Source: Microvelia longipes
Lineage: Eukaryota; Arthropoda; Insecta; Hemiptera; Veliidae
Assembly: GCA_018340805.1 (NCBI GenBank)
Contig: JACMZG010000008.1
Location: 29,367,642 to 29,431,641 of the forward strand
Direction: 5' to 3'
DNA: 64,000 nucleotides
Shown here: in pieces, positions 11,765-64,000 of the stretch
Layout of the letters: the number at the start of each line of letters is the position of its first letter
Numbering within the stretch: the stretch's first letter is position 1
The notes under the pieces: generated by a model
The model's input: only the letters and a program-made list of their open reading frames with translations
The model's database searches: none
What the model was told of the DNA's origin: nothing
Program-made: the position numbers and the translations under genes

Positions 11765-12085
11765 TAACTACAAAATAATTCTGTATTTTTAAACGAAATG
11801 TGCATAATTATCCAGTTGGTTATACAAATCCATGACACTAAAATTGGCAGTGCACGCTATTATTTGCACTAGTTTAAAGCTCAGCTACTGTTTATCTTTA
11901 AGGGTCTTAGCGCTTTTCGTTGAAAAATACAGAAAAAATGAGTACGGAGTTGTGCTTGATAATTGAGTAACTGCTCAAGTCATAAAGCATAAATCGAAAC
12001 CTTAAGGAAGAAATAAATTGGTTAGCACTGAAACTCGCATTCCAATGTAAATTCGTCCGGCATTTGGACCAATGCGCCAGAATTA
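11765..12085. mobile_element. MITE-like element of the GGCGCGGTGGTCCGC family
   Basis: The core matches the centre of the large fold-back at 27085-27722: CCAGTTGGTT, ATTATTTGCACTAGTTTAAA and TCTTTAAGGG-type words in order. The right end has CCAATGCGCCAGAATTATTT, a decayed form of the family terminus. This copy is more diverged than the 27-kb one. Confidence 0.6.
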
Positions 12086-13030
12086 TTTATTTTCCTCACA
12101 TACTACCATATAGGTAAAGTATTGGGGTTTTCAATTTGAAATTGAGATTTCATAATAATCATCCGTTTTCATGCATTTTCATGACGTTTTGAGTGGGTTT
12201 CATCCTGCTCTCTATTTATGTGTGCGTGTGTCAGTGTCGCGTAAAACTCCCACTCTGTTTATGCCAGAGAAATGAATTTCGGAAAAAAAAGACATAAGAT
12301 CTAGTTAAGATGTCTGAAGGATAATATTTCTCAGACCACGATAACCTTCATAATTTAATAAGTTTGTTAAAACCAGAAACTTGAATGATCCAGTTGAAAA
12401 TTCATACAAATTTACGCAGGTGATAGGTGATCATCGATTCACAAAATTGCATTTTGATATTGGTCACAATTTTTAATATATTTAAATTTAAATAATAATA
12501 TTTAAATTTTTAAACTTTGAGGATCTTTCAACTTTTTATCTTTTAACGGTTTTAAGACGTATTATATAAAACTGTACAGTAAACAATTATGTCAGAACGC
12601 GTAAAAAATTTAAAGAAGAACTCAAAATTGTTATTAATTTATAAAGGGAGAAAAAGTGAGTTTTTTCTCGCTAGGAAGTCGAGTTAGTTCCTTAGGCCAA
12701 AGTCTCTTCGGCTTAGCACGGCCAAGGAAGTCAATAAAATGTAAAAGCCTCGATGGGTGTTACCTATAGTTTAAATGTTTACTTGTTTAAAAACTCAATC
12801 AAACTCAACAAAAAAAAAATTTAAGTTTGAGATTTTACTGACAAAAATAAGAACAGCTGTTTGTTTAGTTACGCTAGAAAATTCAGCATTTCTATGTTAT
12901 AGCGTTTTTTAAAAAAACGAACCCTATGAACGGACCAGGTTGTTGTGACGTCATGAACCCGGTTTGCTGTGTCTGGAAATATTTTCAAAAAATTGTTAAA
13001 ATTGAGGATTAATAATTTTCGACAGAAAAA
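12086..13030. other. Intergenic, nothing recognised
   Basis: No coding signal. A CG-rich patch near 12690-12735 (CTTCGGCTTAGCACGGCC) resembles a stretch near 9155-9195 and is probably part of another repeat. Confidence 0.5.
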
Positions 13031-13340
13031 ATATCCTTATTTATGTTTTTTGAGGCGTTGAATCGAATAAACCCGGTCCGAAGTCCGTGGAAAATAATAG
13101 AACACCAAAATAACGGTCAGTAAAAAGTTATTTTCGAGAAGGGTATCATTCATCAGGGTACCGGTCCGAAGTCGATAACACTTCTTGAAGCAAGGGTTCC
13201 CAGGTTCGAATCTTTTTACCGAGGCTAATTTATATATCCTCTTTTTTACAGTATTTAAGTTTATAGCTATAAAATAATTTTGGCGCAGAGGTCCGCAAGC
13301 TGGGCAAATTTTCTTTGAAATGTGCGCTTTCTTTCTTATT
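13031..13340. repeat. Dispersed repeat copy 2 joined to a GGCGC-family end
   Basis: 13035-13230 repeats GAGGCGTTGAATCGAATAAA and GGTCCGAAGTCGATA and ends with a B box-like GGTTCGAATC. From about 13275 comes TTTTGGCGCAGAGGTCCGC, a terminus of the fold-back family seen at 27085. The same two families also abut at 11.7 kb and 27.7 kb, so they may be parts of one element. Confidence 0.6.
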
Positions 13341-15435
13341 AATCCAATTTTCCCTTAAGTTTTGGCAAAAACATAAGCAATATATTTAATAATGTTTATA
13401 TTGATATATTTAATAATATAAGCAGTAGTGTCACTACTTTATTTCAATTTTTACTCAATTAAAATTGCTTTTACTGATTACTCAATTTGTTATTTGTATT
13501 TTAATAACTTAGTAATAAAACACGATAAAAATTATATCGGTAGAGTCCCCTAGTTAAAAGTAAATCATCTCTTACTTTCTATTTTGATTGAAACAAATAA
13601 CTGTATGGAGATAATTAGGATTGAGGTAGGAGAGCGCGAAATAAAGAGGCACCAACATGCTGAGTAAATTATAGCAGGGTAACGCTAGGGGCAACAGGGG
13701 AGAAAACCATCAAATGAGGAAGCGAGATAATAGCTACTATTAACTCTTTGACTAATAAAAGCAGAAGTAACTGCAAAGCAAATGTAAACCTTGCTATATA
13801 TGTTGGAAATACAATCTAACCTGGCATTTATTTCATCCACCATCACCAATAGTATGAAGTTTTCTCTTGAAAAAAATAACGTAAGGCAATAAAAAACCAC
13901 AAAGTGCCATACGCCATGAAATCCATGGCCAAAGTCCCTTATTAAATGCCTGAAATCCATATCCACGTCCACGGTAGCTTATTAAATATAGAAAACAAAT
14001 TGTAAAAAAAAGTTAAACTAAGATCAACAGGTGAAGGATAGAAATTTATTATTTAACTAAGAGATTTGAATACAGTTCCAGAGTCTATATAAATGTAGTA
14101 TGTAGTTCCTTATAGCAAGTTAACTACCTTGAATTGTTAATAAGGCTCTCATTTATGTCTTTATAATACTTGTGTTTTATTCTAGATATTTATCTTGATA
14201 TCAAACAATGACCTACTGACATAGAAACTAAAGTTTTGTTGACTCTTGACCCTTTTTTCTACATTAAGATAATGTATTTTTAAGGGCTCACAACTTTTTC
14301 CAAAGGTAAACTTTAAGAAAAATATACCCTTGGATGAAAAAGTTAAACAGATTAGGACCTGAATCTGTAAAGAAAGTTTTTGATATAGAAGAAACACAAA
14401 GAAAATTATTACATGGACTAGTCAAACGAATTTCATAAGTCGTCTTAGTTCTATTTGCATCAAACGTATCAAAATTTGTATTGTATTAAATACGAAATAA
14501 TGTATCATTGAGACAGTAAAATTATAGCATGAATACACCTTAAGACATATAGTTTTTCTATGACTTAATATTAACAATTTTTTGATATATTCGACTGATA
14601 GAAACAGCAAACTGAAATGGCCGCCTTGTAGAAACAGCAAACAATAAAAGCAAAAGCCTTCAACCGCTACCCAGACGCCTACCTGTGGCCTGTTCGTGGT
14701 TACATGGTTGTTGTCATATATCAGTTTTTCATATTACTAGTTTATATAACTGGCATACTGTGTGTGGGATACATACGAATTTTCAAAAGTATTAGTAAAA
14801 AATCTTGATTTGTTTACATTATGTTGTATTTGTAACAAATTTAATGCAAAACCAAAATTAATGCTGATAATAAAATGTTACTTTGTATTCTTGTTAACCA
14901 TTCATAGTAGTACATGTGTTAAAATTTCAGCTCGATCAAAACATATTTGAAAATTGTGATTTTTAGAAAGTTAGTGGGGTCACTATTGTGGTTAATGACG
15001 CCATACGCAATTGTGTATTTCATACACAATATGATTTGAAACATTAACAAGGTTGATTTTTATACCAAGCTTTATTTTAATCGGAGAAAGCGATCAAAAA
15101 TTATCATTTCCTATAGAAGGTCCAGATTACCTATGATACAACACAGAACCAGAAATACAGAGGACGACTCTTGGAACAAAAGACGGATTGCTTCAAGGAC
15201 ATGACGAAACAAAAAAAGAATGAAGTTGGCGAAATGGAAAACTGTCACGTAGCTGGTTCGGGTAGGTTCAAAGAATTAGGTTTAAGAGAAAAGAGTTCCT
15301 ACCTAAAGCCGTTATTTGTAAGGACCGAAATGGAAACATTATTGGTAGTAAGCAGAGAATTCTTGAGAGATGGGCCGAGTAGTTTAAAGATGAATGGAGA
15401 TAGAATGTTCTAACTATATATTCTATACATAGAAT
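13341..15435. other. Intergenic, nothing firmly recognised
   Basis: Several ORFs of 60-95 codons occur on both strands (for example 13685-13972 minus), but none shows a domain or splice-bounded exon I can support. The stretch 14740-15060 shares GCTGATAATAAAA-type words with 23390 and 59780, marking another old repeat. The ORF at 15171-15413 is hydrophilic and unrecognised. Confidence 0.45.
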
Positions 15436-15647
<212 letters not shown>

Positions 15648-15789
15648 TGATCAGTGATTCCTCCCGTTCCTAAAATCAGTGACATTTTCATCAGACGGCT
15701 AAATGGCAGAATATGTTATTGTTTGGACGTCTCGCAATTCAGCCAACCCTTTTAATGTATTTTTGTAAGAGCAAGCTAACTTTTTATAT

Positions 15790-16290
15790 TTTTGCATACA
15801 TATTTATAGCAATCTAGCGAGCGAAGCAAGTCCATTTTATTGAACTTAATTAAAAAGCAATCTAGAGGGCGAATCGTACAAGCGAAGTGAGTCTTTTTGA
15901 TATTGCAAAAATATTATAGTATTCTAGGGCGTAAAGTATTCCAGCCCTTTTTAATATATCTCTTTAAGAGCAAGCCACCTTTGCATATATACTTATAACA
16001 AACTAGCAAGCAAAAAGCCTCTTTGCATGTATTTACAATAATCTCTCGAGGAAAGTAAGACGTTTGGAACTAACGTAATGTTATATTTCAGTATTTATGT
16101 ACATATTAATAGCAATATAGTGAGCGGAGTGAGCCTCTTTGTGTATTATATTATATTTTAGCAGTCTTTCGAGCAAATCGAACCTTTTTCATATCCATTT
16201 TTAGCATTTTAGTGAGCGATGCTAACCTTTTTTTCTAAATTCACGTACGTATTCACAGCAATCTAGCGGTTGATTCACCTAATTTTTATA
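15790..16290. repeat. Degenerate minisatellite around a GAGCGAAGYGAG motif
   Basis: A unit of roughly 55-75 bp recurs about eight times. Each has a form of TTATAGCAATCTAGCGAGCG followed by AAGYRAG and a T-rich tail (seen near 15812, 15859, 15912, 15988, 16112, 16160, 16203 and 16259). The units are strongly diverged. Confidence 0.6.
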
Positions 16291-17738
16291 CTCCTGTTAA
16301 ATCCATTACTAGCATAATGATACTTTTTTATTTTTAGGGAATTTTGTAACTAGAAATACTCTTAAAAAAGAGTTTTTAAAAAAGTTATTATGAGCAATTT
16401 TATTGCCTAGCATATAAGTAAAATAATTGCCTAGTACTTTTTCAAAAATGACTTTTTATTAATAAATATCATATAGCAAAACGAGTAGTATTTTTTGTTC
16501 TTTGAAACCAGCTCTTATGCCTCTTTGAGTCAAATCAAACACATTACATTTTTTTTTTCTTTGGCAATTCGGAAAAAGGAACTAATAACAGAAGCAATAG
16601 AACCTCAAAAAAGTTTTTTCAAAAGAAATGCGCAAAAAACTAGTTTTTAGAGTTATTTTTCTTCAAGGGAATATCAAATACATGTTTGGAAACAAAAAAC
16701 AAGTTTTTTAACCTTATACAGTAATAAGAAGGGGTAAGGCTTAGAAAAAAACTTTATTTCAGACTTAATATATTGTCTTAGGTCAGGTCAAAGTCTTATA
16801 CTAGTAAAGGATTTTCTAAAAACTAAATTTACTACGTGAGGAGAAAATACTATTAAACTGACACTACAAGGATGTAGGATAACAAGAGAAAGAAATTCGA
16901 GAATAATACGTCCATACAACGAGTACTGTACAATACATAACTCAATATATTCTGTTTATTGTTAAGTTTTGTAAAAAAAACTAGGAAAAATAAATAAATG
17001 GAATTGACAGTTAAAATTTATTGGTTACAAGAGTATAGTGTAAAATGTATGTACTAAAAGAATAAGAATAGAGGAACGGAGAAAATTCAGACTTTAAAAT
17101 GAACCGAGATTTCTTTTGAATTTATTAAGTAAAAGAAAAGTGATATTGGGGTTCAAATTTATCTGTTTCCATGCTTGATCAAGTAAAATTGTTGACTAAG
17201 CTTTTATGTACGAAATATTTAAATTAAAACAGGGTTTATCTACATCTTAAATTTATTAATATCATAAATACATATTGTATTAATCGCACATACACGCGTG
17301 CACGACAATGAAAACTGAACTTTTGAATTGTAGGTTGATTTTTAGAATTATTACAATTATGTAGTGGACCTTAATTTTAGTAGCAGTTGTATAAAGTAGT
17401 TGTTTACATATATTAGTGTTGGAACAGAAAGCCCATATAATTGTAGTTTAAGTATATTATGGTACTAGGCAGCAAAATAGAATTTTGAATAAGAGTTTTA
17501 TATAATAGTCTCCAAGTCGAAAGCGCGAGCTAGGTATGAAAATTACCTGCCGGGTAATTTACTTATTTCACTAACATGGAAAAGCTGAGGCAGGAAAGTG
17601 CTAGCACGATTCAGCAGTCCTAAAACAATTATCTTAGCTATTTTAGTTTTACTCAATATAAATGTTAGAGTTAAAAGTAAGATCTACGTGCAATTCAAAG
17701 ATTATCCTCTAAAAAATAAACTTTTTTTTCTTTTGAAG
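16291..17738. other. Region downstream of the ODAD2 stop; otherwise unannotated
   Basis: The minus-strand 3' UTR of ODAD2 begins at 17738. An AATAAA on the minus strand overlaps the last codons of the gene (near 17745-17750), too early to act alone for this stop; the true poly(A) signal was not identified. No other feature was recognised. Confidence 0.4.
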
Positions 17739-63854
<46,116 letters not shown>

Positions 63855-64000
63855 TATTATGTTTAAATCAATTTCTGTAATAAAAACTACTTAAAATCAT
63901 CAAAATGTGCAAAAAATAAAAACATTGTCACAATAATATTGTTTTACAGTAAATTAGATTAATAGATTGAAATAGTACCATTTAATCATTGCTAGCAAGG
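63855..64000 (-). promoter_or_regulatory. 5' UTR or upstream intron of ODAD2
   Basis: An acceptor-like TTTTTATTACAG ends at 63875 and an in-frame stop lies just beyond. The sequence therefore either begins a 5' UTR intron or joins a coding exon outside the window. No TATA box is claimed. Confidence 0.4.

Noticed and set aside
13685..13972. A 95-codon minus-strand ORF as a membrane protein exon
   Set aside because: Some hydrophobic character but no family match, no convincing splice partners and no conserved motif visible.

Overview
This is an AT-rich animal nuclear sequence, most likely arthropod. The grounds are a split gene with GT-AG introns, a Tc1/mariner transposase, many arthropod-type transposon fossils and long (TA)n/(CA)n microsatellites. 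I cannot name the species. No bacterial genes, CRISPR array or canonical tRNA/rRNA gene was seen.

The main gene is an orthologue of ODAD2/ARMC4 (Drosophila gudu), an armadillo-repeat protein of the outer dynein arm docking machinery. It lies on the minus strand and fills most of the window. Twelve exons from 63854 down to 17739 join into one open frame of 740 codons (739 residues plus stop). Every junction is GT-AG; all introns are phase 0 except the first, which is phase 2. Two introns are very large, about 19.0 kb (39267-58260) and 13.5 kb (17991-31472), and both are full of repeats. The last exon (17739-17990) is easily missed because it is so far from the others.

Left of that gene, 1-2150 holds the remains of a mariner-superfamily transposon (DD41D spacing) broken by a nested fold-back element. 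An intronless 341-residue coiled-coil protein of unknown function lies at 5977-7002 (minus), and a LINE RNase H remnant at 7803-8275. The rest to 17.7 kb is intergenic repeats: microsatellites, MITE-like elements and a degenerate minisatellite.

The most striking structure is in the 19-kb intron (about 40070-57020). It is a giant inverted-repeat unit: a unique terminal segment of about 300 bp, a long array of 153-bp tandem repeats, an inner region with Ty3/gypsy pol and LINE reverse-transcriptase sequences, then the same kind of array and terminal segment in the opposite orientation. An 11-12 bp near-palindromic direct repeat flanks both ends and looks like a target-site duplication. This layout matches the Foldback/Galileo type of DNA transposon, with a captured retroelement cargo. 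The assembly is damaged here. A run of exactly 1000 Ns (50501-51500) separates two versions of the same 3.1 kb, one indel-rich and one clean, so the true element is probably nearer 13 kb than 17 kb.
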